DNA of 64,000 nt from DATHTC01 sp963746805 (GTDB taxonomy: Bacteria > Actinomycetota > Thermoleophilia > Gaiellales > Gaiellaceae), in assembly GCA_963746805.1 (NCBI GenBank), contig CAVVCQ010000005.1:1-64000 (forward strand). Reading direction: 5' to 3'. The number at the start of each line of letters is the position of its first letter. Position 1 is the first letter of the stretch. Below the pieces are notes generated by a model. That model was not told the DNA's origin, searched no databases, and worked only from the letters and a program-made list of their open reading frames with translations. Positions 17,794 to 27,439 of this stretch are shown here, piece after piece. Made by a program: the position numbers and the translations under genes.

Positions 17794-18049
17794 CTTGCCT
17801 TCCTTCCTTCGATATCGCGGGTCGGGCCGGTTGGGCGCTGGCCCCCCGATCGGACGGGATGGTGCCTGAACCTGGGAGCCCCCAAACCGGTGACCGGGCC
17901 ATTCGTGAGCATGGTTACAGCCGGTTTTTACGGTTTTCGACAAGTTCTCATGGCGAACTCTTCGCCGGATACCCCGACCGTTAACAGGTGGTCTTACACC
18001 GGTATTGCTTTCGGAAACGCAGCGGGCACGGGTGCTAGCGTCGGCGGTC
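17794..18049. promoter_or_regulatory. Divergent intergenic region oppA / MBL-rhodanese gene
   Basis: 256 bp, noticeably AT-richer around 17910-18010. A minus-strand pair TTGTCG-N18-TGTAAC (about 17912-17942) is a plausible oppA promoter. TAGCGT at 18036-18041, 8 bases before the GTG at 18050, serves the plus-strand gene. No reading frame of note inside. Confidence 0.4.
18036..18041 (+). promoter_or_regulatory. Leaderless -10 box TAGCGT
   Basis: TAGCGT ends 8 bases before the GTG of the CstB-like gene, with no ribosome site. Confidence 0.45.
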
Positions 18050-19406
18050 GTGCTCTTCTCGCAGTTCCTCGACGACGACCTCGGTTGTGCGTCCTACCTC
18101 GTCGGCGACGAGGACGCAGGTGTCGCCGTGGTGGTCGACCCGCCGCTCGCCGTCGAGCCGCTGCTCGAGGAGGCGGCGCGGCGCGGGGTGACGGTCGTCA
18201 AGACGCTCGAGACGCACACGCACGCCGACCACGTCTCGGGCCACAGCCGCCTCGCGCTCGAGCACGGGATCCCGGTCGCGATCAACCCGGCCGCCGCGCC
18301 CGACTACGCGTTCGAGCCGCTCGAGGACGGCGCCCGAGTCGAGCTCGGCGACGTCGTGATCACGGCCGTCCACACGCCCGGGCACCGGCCCGAGCACACG
18401 GCCTTCACCGTCGCTGACACCGCCCGCTCCGACGAGCCGTGGCTCGTGCTGACCGGCGACTCGCTCTTCGTCGGCGACGCGGCGCGACCCGACCTGGCCG
18501 TCGAGCCGCGCGAGGGCGCCGAGGGCCTCTACCGCTCCCTCCACCGGCTCGTCGACCTCGGGGACGGCGTCGAGGTGTTCCCGGGCCACGTCGCGGGCTC
18601 GATGTGCGGCCGCTCGATGAGCTCGAAGGGCTCGACCACGATCGGCTTCGAGCGCCGGTTCAACCCGATGCTCCGGCTCGACGGGCTCGAGGACTTCGTC
18701 GCGGAGTCGGTCGGCACGGCAGGGCTCCGGCCGCCGAACGTCGAGCGGATCGTGGCGCTCAACCGCGGCGCGTTCGTCCCCGCGCCGGCGCCGCTCGAGC
18801 GCCTCGACCAGGCGCCGGCAGGCGCGACCGTCCTCGACGTCCGCCCCTCCGACGACTTCGCGGCGGGTCACGGCCCGGGCGCGCTCCACGTGCCGGTCTC
18901 CGCCTCGTCCTTCGGTACGAGGGCGGCGTTCGTCCTGCCGACGGACGCCCCGGTGCTCCTCCACGCCGCCACGGCGGAGGAGGCGGAGCTCGCAGCGAGG
19001 CGGCTCCACGCCGTCGGCTTCCTCGACGTCGCCGGCTGGAGCATCCCCGGGACGGATGGAGAAAGTGGCTCAGAGCCACTAACTCTTCTCGGGCACGTCT
19101 CGATCGAGGAGCTGGAGCGGCTCCTCGAGGCGGACGAGGTCCAGGTGCTCGACGTCCGCGAGGCGGACGAGCGCGACGACGGCTACATCCCCGGCAGCCG
19201 GCACGTCCCGTACCGGCTCGTCGGCGCGTTCGCGGACTCGATCGGCGACGGGCAAGCCGGTGGTGACGATCTGCGAGTCCGGCGCGCGCGCCGCGGTGGC
19301 CGCCAGCGTCCTCGCGGCGCACGGCGTGGACGCGCGCGCGGTGCTCGACGGCGGCGTGCCGGACTGGCAGGGTCAGACGACGCACTTCCGGCGCTGCGGG
19401 TCGTAG
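18050..19406 (+). CDS. CstB-like persulfide dioxygenase with two rhodanese domains (frameshifted)
   Basis: N-terminal metallo-beta-lactamase fold of the persulfide dioxygenase type: HTHADHVSGH (His56, His58, Asp60, His61), TPGHRPEHTAF, GDSLFVGDAARPDL and VFPGHVAGSMCGR. It is followed by a cysteine-less rhodanese domain (about 265-345) and a second rhodanese domain (about 360-450). Near 19250 one extra base (GACGGGCAAG) shifts the frame; corrected, the second domain contains the active-site loop TICESGARA with its Cys and ends at TAG 19404-19406. The architecture matches staphylococcal CstB, which oxidises sulfane sulfur to thiosulfate. A 20-bp palindromic element encodes the linker SGSEPL between the rhodanese domains. 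Confidence 0.8.
19065..19084 (-). repeat. 20-bp palindromic element, copy 2, inside the CstB-like gene
   Basis: Plus strand GTGGCTCAGAGCCACTAACT, the reverse complement of copy 1 apart from the central base. Read in frame as SGSEPLT in an interdomain linker, with A/T-ending codons unlike the rest of the gene. Confidence 0.75.
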
Positions 19407-19984
19407 CCCTCCACGGCGCGGGCTCCGGCCCGTGGGTCTTCGCCGGCTGGCGGCTGCCGGGGCACGAGCTCCAGGCGGTCGACCTGCACGCCGGCCTGAA
19501 CGTCGCCGCCGCGTCGATGTGGAACTACGAGGCCGTCGCGACCCGCGCGTGCGACGGGATCGAGCGGCCGTTCGCGCTACTCGGCTGGTCGATGGGCGGC
19601 CTCGTCGCGATGCTGGCGGCGCGGCGCGTCCAGCCGGACGCGCTCGTGCTGCTCGAGCCGTCGCCGCCGGGCCGGAGCGCGAACGGCGAGATGCCGGACG
19701 AGGGCCTGTACGACCCGGAGGAGGCCTACGGGCCGTTCCCGGACGGCATGCGCGCGCGACCCGAGTCGCGGTACGCGCGAGCCGAGCGCGAGCACGGGAT
19801 CCCGGTGGCGTCCGTGCCGGAGCGGACGCTCGTCGTCTCGGGCGACGAGTTCGCGGAGGAGCGCGGGGCCGCCGTCGCCCGCCTGTACGGCGCCGCGGAG
19901 CTGCACGTCGCGGGCCTCGACCACTGGGGCCTCGTGCTCGACGCGCGCGTGCAGGACGGGATCGCGGCGTGGCTCGCTAGCTGA
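19394..19984 (+). CDS. Alpha/beta hydrolase
   Basis: About 196 residues. Oxyanion motif LHGAGSGPWVF, nucleophile elbow LLGWSMGGLVAML (Ser in GWSMGG), and a C-terminal HWGLVLD supplying the His of the triad. Shorter than most alpha/beta hydrolases (about 250), with a minimal cap. Substrate unknown. No ATG, GTG or TTG is available near the start: the frame enters from the end of the CstB-like gene, and CTG 19394 is only the best guess. An indel near 19390, or a fusion in the real genome, is possible. Confidence 0.65.
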   Translation: MRVVALHGAGSGPWVFAGWRLPGHELQAVDLHAGLNVAAASMWNYEAVATRACDGIERPFALLGWSMGGLVAMLAARRVQPDALVLLEPSPPGRSANGEMPDEGLYDPEEAYGPFPDGMRARPESRYARAEREHGIPVASVPERTLVVSGDEFAEERGAAVARLYGAAELHVAGLDHWGLVLDARVQDGIAAWLAS

Positions 19985-21179
19985 GTCGCTCGACCGCGTA
20001 GCCCCAGCCGCGCATCGCGTCGGTCACGGCGGCGCGATGCTCCTCGTCACGCGTCGCGAGCGTGAGCTCGAGCCCGGTCACGCCCACGGGGATGTCGATC
20101 CCCTCGCGCAGGTGCTCGACCTCGACCACGTTCACCCGCTCCTCGGCGAGGAGTGCGAGCAGCTTCACGAGCTCGCCGGGCCGGTCGGGGACGCTGGTGC
20201 GCACGACGAGGAAGCGGCCCGCGCGCGTGAGCCCGTGCCGCATGACGCCGATCAGCAGGGTCGGATCGATGTTCCCGCCGGAGAGGAGCGGCACGACCGC
20301 TCCGTCGCCGCCGACGCGACCCGCGAGCAGGGCCGCGAGCGGCGCCGCGCCGGCGCCCTCGACGACGAGCTTCATCCGCTCCGCGAGCAGGACGATCGCC
20401 TCCGAGATCTCGTCGTCGGTGACGACCACGACGTCGTCGAGGAGCTCGCGCAGGATCGCCGTCGTCAGCTCGCCCGGCGCCTTCACCGCGATCCCGTCCG
20501 CGATGGTCACGCCCACATCCCCGCCGCCGGCGAACGGCGCACACGCCGCCGCCTGGACGCCGACGATCCGGACCGACGGCTGGAGCGCCCGCAGGGTGAT
20601 CGCGATCCCCGACGCGAGCCCGCCGCCGCCGATCGGGACGACGATCGTCTTGGCCTCCGGCGCCTGCTCGAGCAGCTCCAGCGCGATCGTCCCCTGCCCG
20701 GCGATCACGTGCTCGTCCTCGAACGCGTGCACGAAGGTCGCCCCCGAATGCTCGACCTGCGCCTGCGCCGCCGCGAGCGCGTCGTCGAAGAACGCGCCCA
20801 CGAGCTCGACGTCCGCGCCGTAGTTCCGCGTCGCCTCGATCTTCGCCATCGGCGCGTCGACCGGCATGAAGATCGTCGCCGGCACGCCGGCCTCGCGCGC
20901 CGCCCATGCCACCGCCTGCCCGTGGTTGCCGGCGCTCGCCGCGACGACCCCGGCGGCGCGCTCCTCCGGCGAGAGCAGCGCGATCCGGTTGACGGCGCCG
21001 CGGATCTTGAAGGCGCCGGTGCGCTGGAGGTTCTCGGCCTTGAGGAGGACGGGGCGCCCCGTCCGACGCGAGAACGTCTCGGATGGGTAGACGGGCGTGA
21101 CCTGGGCGATCCCCGCGATTCGCTCGCGGGCCGCCTCGACGTCACGCAGCGTCGGCGCTCGATGTCGTGTCGTCGGCAA
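19977..21179 (-). CDS. ilvA: Threonine dehydratase (IlvA/TdcB type) with C-terminal ACT domain
   Basis: 400 residues. PLP enzyme of fold type II with the Schiff-base lysine in TGAFKIRGA (Lys58), the Gly-rich cofactor loop PIGGGGLASG, and ASAGNHGQAVA. A single ACT domain occupies about 325-400 (VRTSVPDRPGELVKLLALLA), the short-form arrangement. It deaminates threonine (or serine) to 2-oxobutanoate; the ACT domain suggests amino-acid feedback. The TTG start at 21179 lies 38 bp inside the 3' end of meaB, suggesting coupling; a slightly later start cannot be excluded. Confidence 0.9.
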   Translation of the reverse strand: MPTTRHRAPTLRDVEAARERIAGIAQVTPVYPSETFSRRTGRPVLLKAENLQRTGAFKIRGAVNRIALLSPEERAAGVVAASAGNHGQAVAWAAREAGVPATIFMPVDAPMAKIEATRNYGADVELVGAFFDDALAAAQAQVEHSGATFVHAFEDEHVIAGQGTIALELLEQAPEAKTIVVPIGGGGLASGIAITLRALQPSVRIVGVQAAACAPFAGGGDVGVTIADGIAVKAPGELTTAILRELLDDVVVVTDDEISEAIVLLAERMKLVVEGAGAAPLAALLAGRVGGDGAVVPLLSGGNIDPTLLIGVMRHGLTRAGRFLVVRTSVPDRPGELVKLLALLAEERVNVVEVEHLREGIDIPVGVTGLELTLATRDEEHRAAVTDAMRGWGYAVERLS

Positions 21180-22137
21180 CGTGGAAGACCTCGTCCATGA
21201 TCTCGCGGACGGCCGTGAGCGGGTCGAGCTCGCGACGTTGCACCGCGTCGAGCAGGCGCCGCAGCTCCGGGTCGTCCGCGACCGCCCGCTCGAGATGGGC
21301 TTTTGCCCGGGAGGAGGCGACGGCGAACACCTCGCCCGCGAGGTTTCGGCGCCGGCGCTCCTCGAGGCGACCGTCGACCTCGAGGAAGGCGCGATGCGCC
21401 TCGACCTGCTCCCAGAGCTTCTCGACCCCCTCGCCCCGGAGCGCCTCGGTGAGCACGATCGGCACCGTCCACTCGCCGTGCCCCAGCGCGAGGATCGCGC
21501 GGACGTCGTTCAGCATCGTCTTCGCGGCCGGGTGGTCCATCTTGTTGATCGCGATCACGTCGGGGATCTCCATGATCCCGGCCTTCAGCGCCTGGACGGA
21601 GTCGCCGGAGCCGGGCATGAGCACCAGCAGGACGGTGTCGGCGATCCCGATCACCTCGACCTCGCTCTGCCCGGTGCCGACCGTCTCCAGGAACAGCAGG
21701 TCCTTGCCGGCCGCGTCGAGCACGAGTATCGCCTGGAGGGCCGCCTCGGAGAGCCCGCCGAGGTGGCCGCGCGTCCCCATCGAGCGGATGAACACCTCCG
21801 GGTCGAGGAAGTGGTCGGTGAGCCGGATGCGGTCGCCGAGGAGCGCGCCGCGCGAGAACGGGCTCGAAGGGTCGACCGAGACGACGCCGACGCGCTGCTC
21901 GCGCTCGCGCACGAGGCGGACGAGCGCCGAGACGAGGCTCGACTTGCCGACGCCCGGCGGCCCGGTGACGCCGACTGTGTAGGCGCGGCCCGTGTCCGGG
22001 TAGATCTCCCGCACGAGCTCGTACGCGAGCGGGTCGCCGTTCTCGACGAGCGTGATCGCCCGCGCGAGCGCGCGCGTGTCCCCGGCGCGGACGCCGGCGA
22101 CGAGCGTCTCGCGCGTCCACTCTCTGCGACCCGCCAT
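21142..22137 (-). CDS. meaB: MeaB/ArgK-type G3E GTPase (methylmalonyl-CoA mutase chaperone)
   Basis: 331 residues. P-loop GPPGVGKSS (59-67), the G3E motifs VSVDPSSPFSRGALLGDRIR and LLFLETVGTGQSEVEV, and base recognition INKMD. MeaB gates cobalamin loading and protects adenosylcobalamin-dependent mutases. No mutase subunit lies in the window, so the partner must be elsewhere. TAGACT overlaps the upstream MFS stop codon and ends 6 bases before the ATG, so this gene can be transcribed separately as a leaderless mRNA. Confidence 0.92.
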   Translation of the reverse strand: MAGRREWTRETLVAGVRAGDTRALARAITLVENGDPLAYELVREIYPDTGRAYTVGVTGPPGVGKSSLVSALVRLVREREQRVGVVSVDPSSPFSRGALLGDRIRLTDHFLDPEVFIRSMGTRGHLGGLSEAALQAILVLDAAGKDLLFLETVGTGQSEVEVIGIADTVLLVLMPGSGDSVQALKAGIMEIPDVIAINKMDHPAAKTMLNDVRAILALGHGEWTVPIVLTEALRGEGVEKLWEQVEAHRAFLEVDGRLEERRRRNLAGEVFAVASSRAKAHLERAVADDPELRRLLDAVQRRELDPLTAVREIMDEVFHVADDTTSSADAA

Positions 22138-22143
22138 GCGGCG

Positions 22144-22149
22144 AGTCTA
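22144..22149 (-). promoter_or_regulatory. Leaderless -10 box TAGACT before meaB
   Basis: TAGACT-CGCCGC-ATG on the minus strand; the TAG is also the stop codon of the upstream MFS gene. Confidence 0.45.
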
Positions 22150-23421
22150 CGGAGCGGCCTCCTCGGCCGCCTGCGCCACGGGGACGGCGGCGCCGGCGAC
22201 GACCATCGGCTCGAAGTGCTCGTCATCCTCGCGCGCGGTCAGCGTCCGACCGAGGGCCCAGGCGACCACGGAGGCGACGGCGAAGATGGCTGCCGCGCCG
22301 GCCCACAGCCACCGGGCGCCGTAGGCGTCCGTCAGCGGCCCGGCGACGGCCATGCCGAGGCCGAGCACCGCGAAGTTGACGCTCATCACGACCGTGAAGG
22401 CTCGGCCGCGCAACCGGTCCGGCGCCCCGGTCTGGACGAGCAGCGGGTTGCAGACGCTGGCGGCGCCGTTCCCGATGCCGGAGACGACGACGCACGGCAG
22501 CGCGAGCCAGACGCCGGGCGACGCGGCCGCCAGACCGAAGCCGACCGCCATCGTCGCGATCGAGGCTGCGTACAGGTGGCCGACAGGCACCCGCTCGAGG
22601 ATCGGCCCCGCGAGCAGGCTCCCGGCCACGAGCCCCGCGCCGGCGGTGCCCATCAGGATCCCGAGCTCGAGGTTGCCCGCGTCGAACGACTCCCGCACGA
22701 GGAAGACCTCCGCCACGTTCACGGCTGCGTTCCCGGCCATCACGATCGTCCACGCGATGAGCACGGTCAGGAGCGCCCGCGAGCGGAGGACGACGCCGAA
22801 ACCCTCGGCGAGGTCGCGCCAGTGCCCGCGGGACAGCGGCTCCTCCGACGCGAGCAGCCGGGCGGGGATCCTCAGCACGAGCACCGCGGAGAGCGCGAAC
22901 GTGGCGGCGTTCACCAGGTACGGGACGTCCGGGCCGTAGGCCGCCAGGAGCACGCCGCCGAGCAGCGGGCCGAGCAGCCAGGTCAGGTTGTCGGTGGCCT
23001 GGAACAGCGAGTTCGCCCGCGCGAGGTCGGCGCGGTCGACGAGGTTCGGCATCCCCGCGTAGGCCGCGGGGCGGAAGAAGCCGTTCGCGAACCCGACCAC
23101 GAGCGCGAGCGCCACGATCCAGCCGGCGTTCGGTGCGAAGGGCAACGCGACGAACGCCGCCAGCCGGACGAGGTCGGCACCGACCATCAGCCACCGGCGC
23201 GAGAGGCGGTCGACGAGCGGCCCGAGCAGCAGGCCGATGGCGATCGTCGGGACGAAGTCGGCGACGAGCACGGCGCTCACCCAGGCGCCGGAGCCGGTGC
23301 GCTCGTAGACGTCGACCGTGAGCGCGATGACGGCGAGCATCGTCCCGATGCCGGAGCCGAGGGTGGCGAGGAAGAGGAGCCGGAACGCGGGCGCGCGGCC
23401 GAGGAGGCCGGTGCGGATCAC
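22147..23421 (-). CDS. MFS transporter (EntS-like)
   Basis: 424 residues, 12 predicted membrane helices. The N-terminus FRLLFLATLGSGIGTMLAVI and the loop VDRLSRRWLMVGADLVRLAA are typical of the EntS/MFS_3 branch of drug and siderophore exporters. Substrate unknown. GTG start overlaps the hisC stop as GTGA, so it is translated with hisC. Confidence 0.85.
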   Translation of the reverse strand: MIRTGLLGRAPAFRLLFLATLGSGIGTMLAVIALTVDVYERTGSGAWVSAVLVADFVPTIAIGLLLGPLVDRLSRRWLMVGADLVRLAAFVALPFAPNAGWIVALALVVGFANGFFRPAAYAGMPNLVDRADLARANSLFQATDNLTWLLGPLLGGVLLAAYGPDVPYLVNAATFALSAVLVLRIPARLLASEEPLSRGHWRDLAEGFGVVLRSRALLTVLIAWTIVMAGNAAVNVAEVFLVRESFDAGNLELGILMGTAGAGLVAGSLLAGPILERVPVGHLYAASIATMAVGFGLAAASPGVWLALPCVVVSGIGNGAASVCNPLLVQTGAPDRLRGRAFTVVMSVNFAVLGLGMAVAGPLTDAYGARWLWAGAAAIFAVASVVAWALGRTLTAREDDEHFEPMVVAGAAVPVAQAAEEAAP

Positions 23422-24536
23422 GCCGCCGCGGCTCGCACGTGCGCGAGGGCCTCGGCGAGGATCGCCGTCTCCTCGGGCGTGCCCACACTGACCCGGATCG
23501 CGTCAGGGGCACCGAAGGCGTGAAGCGGCCGGACGATGACCCCGAGCCGCAGGAGCGCCTCGAACAGCGGGCGCGCGTCGCCGCCGACGTCGGCGTAGAC
23601 GAAGTTCGCAACGGCCGGCCCGGCGACGTCGAAGCCGCCGTTGCGCAGCGCCTGCTCGACCGCGCCGCGGCCCTCCGCGTTCAGGCGCCGCCGCCGCGCG
23701 ACCTCGTCCGGGTCGTCGAGGCTCGCCAGCGCCATCGCCTGGGCCGGCGTCGAGAGGTCGAACGGGCGCCGGACCTTCCCGAGGCCGGCGACCACGTCCG
23801 CCGGTCCGATCCCGTACCCGATGCGGAGCCCGGCCAGTCCGAAGATCTTCGAGAAGGTCCGCAGGACGAGGACGCGGCGGCCGTGCTTCACGGCCTCCTC
23901 GACGCCGTCCAGGTAGTCCGGGTCGGTCACGTACTCGAAGTACGCCTGGTCGAGCACCGTCAGCACGTGCTCGGGCAGCCGGTCGAGGAACCGCAGCAGC
24001 TCGTCGCGGCCGTTCGAGGTGCCGGTCGGGTTGTTGGGATGCGCGATGCAGACGAGCTTCGTCCGCGGCGTGATCGCCTCGAGGAGCCCGTCGAGGTCGT
24101 AGCGCTGCTCGCGGAGGGGCACGAGCACCGGCGTGGCCGCGAGCCGGCGGCTGTAGATGGCGTAGCTCGGAAACGACGGCCAGCAGCAGACGAGTTCGTC
24201 GCCCGGGTCGAGTGTCGCCTGGGTGACGCAGTCGATCACGCCGTCCGCCCCGGCCCCGAGCGCCACCTCCTCGAACGCGACCCCGTGCCGCTCCGCGAGC
24301 GCGGCGCGGAGGCGATAGGCGCCGCCGTCGGGGTAGCGGTTCAGCTCCGCCGCGACGGCCGCGTTCGCCTCGAGCGCACGAGGAAAGGGCCCGAACGGCC
24401 CCTCGTTCGACGCAAGCTTGACCACCCGCTCGAGGCCGAGCTCGCGCTGGACCTCCTCGACCGGCTTCCCCGGCTCGTACGGCTGCAACTCGGAGAGCGC
24501 AGCCCGGAGCAACCGCTGCGTCCCCTGGCCCGTCAC
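23418..24536 (-). CDS. hisC: Histidinol-phosphate aminotransferase
   Basis: 372 residues, class I/II PLP aminotransferase. Substrate-site N-terminus VVKLASNEGPFGP, cofactor residues AGADGVIDC and HPNNPTGT, DQAYFEY, and the Schiff-base lysine in TFSKIFGLAGLRIGY (about residue 229). Converts imidazole acetol phosphate and glutamate to histidinol phosphate; some relatives act on aromatic amino acids. It sits away from other his genes. GTG start lies 7 bases after TAGGGT and has no ribosome site. Confidence 0.9.
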   Translation of the reverse strand: MTGQGTQRLLRAALSELQPYEPGKPVEEVQRELGLERVVKLASNEGPFGPFPRALEANAAVAAELNRYPDGGAYRLRAALAERHGVAFEEVALGAGADGVIDCVTQATLDPGDELVCCWPSFPSYAIYSRRLAATPVLVPLREQRYDLDGLLEAITPRTKLVCIAHPNNPTGTSNGRDELLRFLDRLPEHVLTVLDQAYFEYVTDPDYLDGVEEAVKHGRRVLVLRTFSKIFGLAGLRIGYGIGPADVVAGLGKVRRPFDLSTPAQAMALASLDDPDEVARRRRLNAEGRGAVEQALRNGGFDVAGPAVANFVYADVGGDARPLFEALLRLGVIVRPLHAFGAPDAIRVSVGTPEETAILAEALAHVRAAAA

Positions 24537-24543
24537 CGGCGCG

Positions 24544-24549
24544 ACCCTA
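24544..24549 (-). promoter_or_regulatory. Leaderless -10 box TAGGGT before hisC
   Basis: TAGGGT, 7 bases, then GTG on the minus strand; no ribosome site. Confidence 0.45.
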
Positions 24550-24774
24550 CCCCACGGGCTCGCCGGCGTCGCTGCCGTTCTCGTGCCGACGCCAGAAGAA
24601 CAGCGTCGTCACGGCGGCCGCGGCGACCGCGCCGAGCGCCAGTGCCGCCCGGTTGCGGCGACTGCCGTCCGACCCGGGCGTGACCGCAGACTTCGCCTTC
24701 TGCTTCATCACCTGCTTGCCGACGGTCCACACGGCCCAGCCCATGAGCGCGTTGCGTCGGTTGAGGATGCTCAT
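24547..24774 (-). CDS. Small single-pass membrane protein, unknown function
   Basis: 75 residues. Basic amphipathic N-terminal half (WTVGKQVMKQKAKSA), then a membrane helix (ALALGAVAAAAVTTLFFW) and a short basic tail. ATG at 24774 has a good ribosome site (GGAGGGAGC). A TAGCCT box lies about 30 bp upstream. No family recognised. Confidence 0.65.
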   Translation of the reverse strand: MSILNRRNALMGWAVWTVGKQVMKQKAKSAVTPGSDGSRRNRAALALGAVAAAAVTTLFFWRRHENGSDAGEPVG

Positions 24775-24828
24775 CGTCCCGCTCCCTCCGTTGCGTCGGC
24801 CGAGGCTACCGGAGGAGCAACGACGCGG

Positions 24829-26110
24829 TCAGCCCTTGCCGTTGCCGCCTTTGCCGTTGCCGCGCGGATCCAGGGGCGACTTCGGTTTCTTGGGCTTGGC
24901 GGTCGGGGGCTTCGCGGTGACGACCTTCGCCTTCGTCGGCTTCGCGGACGTCACCTTGGGCTTCTGCTTCGGCTTGGCCGTGACGACAGTGCCCTGCTTC
25001 CAGGCCGGGCCGTTTGCGGGCTTCGCCTTGGACTGCGCCGCGACAGTCCGCGGATTCTGGGACGTCGTCTTCGGCTTCGGCCCCGCCCGCTCGTAGGACG
25101 CCGCGTGCGCCGGCGGCGCGGACGTCGCCTTCGCGTTGGTCCGCTTTGCCTTCGCGGTCGCGGCCGGACGTGCGGCAGCGGGCGCCGCGACCCGCAGCGA
25201 GGCCTCGCGGACGACCGTGAGAGGCGCGGCGCTGAGACGGGGCTCGGCCGACGCGGCGCTCGCCTCGGCCCGATCCGAGACCACGGGGAGCCGCGTCGCC
25301 GCCTCCCGGCCGACGCCGACGGCGACCGTTCCCGCCGCGACGACAGCGGCCGCCTTCAGCGCGACGCTCCCGCCGATCGCGGTGCCGGTGGCGGCCGTGC
25401 CTCCGCCCCAGACCGCGAGCGAGGACGGCAGCGGCAGCACGCCGAGCGCGCGGATCGCCGATCTCTGGGCGCGCTGCTTGCGGGCGAGCGTCGCGCACTC
25501 GGCGCACTCGCGCAGGTGCGCGCGCAGGGTGCCGCGCTCGGCGCGGGAGAGCTTCCGATCGAGCTGCTTCGAGATCGCGACCTCGGCCTCGGCGCACGAG
25601 ATCGAGCCCTCGAGCTGCTCGCGGAGGGCACGGCGGGCGCGGAAGAGCAGCGTCTCGACGGCCGAGGTGCTGACTGCGAGGAGCTCGGCGATCTCGGCGT
25701 ACGACCGGCCCTCGAGCTCGCGCATGACCAGCGCCGCGCGCTGGTTGAACGCGAGCTGGCCGAGCGCCCGCTGGATCTCCTCCGCCGTCGGCGACTCGGG
25801 GTCGGGCACGCTCGCCTCGGCGACGGTGTCCTCGTAGGCCGACCTCCTGGGGCCGGCGCGAGGCCGTGCGGAAGCGCTGGCGGCAGACGTTGTGCGCGAT
25901 CGCGATCAGCCAGGCCCGCGGCGAGTCGGGCCGCTCCCCGGCCTTGTACGCCCGGTACGCGTTGAGGAAGGTCGTCTGCGTCACGTCCTCCGCGTCGGAC
26001 GGGTTCCGCAGGATCGCGAGGCTGTACCGGTACACGTCGCCGACGTGCCGGTGGTAGAGGCGCTCGAAGGCCCTTTCGGCACGCAGGCGCTGCCCGAGCA
26101 CGGGAGTCAC
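24829..26110 (-). CDS. ECF sigma factor fused to zinc-finger anti-sigma, membrane helix and Lys/Pro-rich tail (frameshifted)
   Basis: From GTG 26110: region 2 (LYHRHVGDVYRYSLAILRNP; DAEDVTQTTFLNAYRAYKAG), a frame change near 25840, then region 4 (RSYAEIAELLAVSTSAVETL). These are followed by a zinc-finger segment HLRECAECATLARKQ resembling zf-HC2 anti-sigma domains, a hydrophobic Ala/Gly-rich helix (about 20 residues), and about 150 residues rich in Lys, Pro, Ala and Thr. After correcting one base the protein is about 426 residues. The layout predicts a membrane-tethered sigma factor with its own inhibitory domain and an exported tail. Paralogue of the gene at 27436-28737. Confidence 0.75.
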
Positions 26111-26182
26111 GCCTGTTGAGATGCCCGTTCCGGCGAAAAACTTGCGCCGCGGTCCGTTGTCCCTTGTTCGCGTGGGGGTTGC

Positions 26183-26188
26183 TAGGTT
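26183..26188 (+). promoter_or_regulatory. Leaderless -10 box TAGGTT
   Basis: TAGGTT-GCTGCC-GTG: 6-base spacing before the MFS start and no ribosome site. Confidence 0.5.
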
Positions 26189-26194
26189 GCTGCC

Positions 26195-27439
26195 GTGAGG
26201 GTGAGGACCGCGTTGGGTGCGCTCGACGAGCGTCCCTTCCGCCTGTTGTGGCTCGGTCAGACACTCTCCGCCGCCGGGGACGCGCTCGTCCCGATCGCCC
26301 TCGCCTTCGCGGTGCTCGAGCTCGGGAACGCGCACGACCTCGGGTTCGTGATGGCCTCGTACGTGCTGCCGCGCGCGCTCCTGACGCTCGTCGGCGGCGT
26401 GTGGGCCGACCGGCTGCCGCGACGGCTCGTGATGATCGGGTCCGACCTCGTCCGGGCCGGCGCGCAGGCCACGGCCGCGCTGCTGCTCATCTCGGGCTCG
26501 GCGGAGATCTGGCAGCTCGCCGCGACGTCGGCCGCCGTCGGCGCCGCCTCGGCGTTCTTCCTGCCTGCGTCGAGCGGGCTCGTCCCGGAGACGATCAGCG
26601 CGCCGAGGTTGCAGGACGCGAACGCGCTCATGGGCGTCTCGCGCAACGCCGTCGAGGTGATCGGGCCGGTGCTCGCCGGCGTGCTCGTCGCGACAGTCGG
26701 GCCGGGCTGGGTGCTCGCGCTCGACGCCACGAGCTACCTCGCGAGCGTCGCCTTCCTGATCGCGCTCCCGCGCGTGGTCGCGCCGATCCCGGCCCGCGGC
26801 AGCTTCGCCGCCGACCTGGTGCACGGGTTCCGCGAGGTGCGTTCCCGGACGTGGCTGTGGTCGGGCCTCCTCGTCTTCTGCGTCGGGAACACGGCGATGG
26901 CGGCGACGTTCGTGCTCGGCCCGACGGTGGCGAAGGCGGAGCTCGGGGGCGCGGCCGCGTGGGGGCTCATCCTCGCGGGCGGTGCCGTCGGCGCGACGTT
27001 CGGCAGCGTGCTGGCGCTGCGCCTCCGACCCGCTCGGCCGCTGCTCGTCTCCTTCCCGGTGATCTGCCTCGTCGGCCTGCAGATGCTCGCATTCGTGCCG
27101 CCGCTGCCCGTCGGCGCGATCATGCTCGCGGCGGCCGGCGCGTTCGGGGCGATCTCGCTCGCGAACGTGCTCTGGGAGACGACGGTGCAGGAGCAGGTGC
27201 CGCGCGACGCGATCTCCCGCGTGGTCGCGTACGACTGGCTCGTCTCGCTCGTGTGCATGCCGCTCGGCTACGTGCTCGCGGGGCCGGTGTCGGCGGCGAT
27301 CGGGATCGGCGCCACGTTCGCCGGGTGCGCGGCGCTCGTCGTCGGCGCGAACCTCGCGATCCTGCTCGTCCCGAGCGTCCGCTCGGTCCGGCGCGGTGCG
27401 CCGCGGCGCGAGCCGGCGCCGGTGCTCGAAGCGGCCTAG
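26195..27439 (+). CDS. MFS transporter
   Basis: 414 residues, 12 predicted membrane helices, MFS_3/EntS-like (RPFRLLWLGQTLSAAGDALV; VWADRLPRRLVMIGSDLVRA). Lies between and divergent/convergent to two paralogous tethered sigma factors, so it may be a regulated efflux pump; substrate unknown. GTG start is supported by TAGGTT 6 bases upstream. Confidence 0.85.
   Translation: MRVRTALGALDERPFRLLWLGQTLSAAGDALVPIALAFAVLELGNAHDLGFVMASYVLPRALLTLVGGVWADRLPRRLVMIGSDLVRAGAQATAALLLISGSAEIWQLAATSAAVGAASAFFLPASSGLVPETISAPRLQDANALMGVSRNAVEVIGPVLAGVLVATVGPGWVLALDATSYLASVAFLIALPRVVAPIPARGSFAADLVHGFREVRSRTWLWSGLLVFCVGNTAMAATFVLGPTVAKAELGGAAAWGLILAGGAVGATFGSVLALRLRPARPLLVSFPVICLVGLQMLAFVPPLPVGAIMLAAAGAFGAISLANVLWETTVQEQVPRDAISRVVAYDWLVSLVCMPLGYVLAGPVSAAIGIGATFAGCAALVVGANLAILLVPSVRSVRRGAPRREPAPVLEAA

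Noticed and set aside
26110..26195. ECF autoregulatory promoter (GGAAC near 26137)
   Set aside because: No matching -10 at proper spacing was found by eye.
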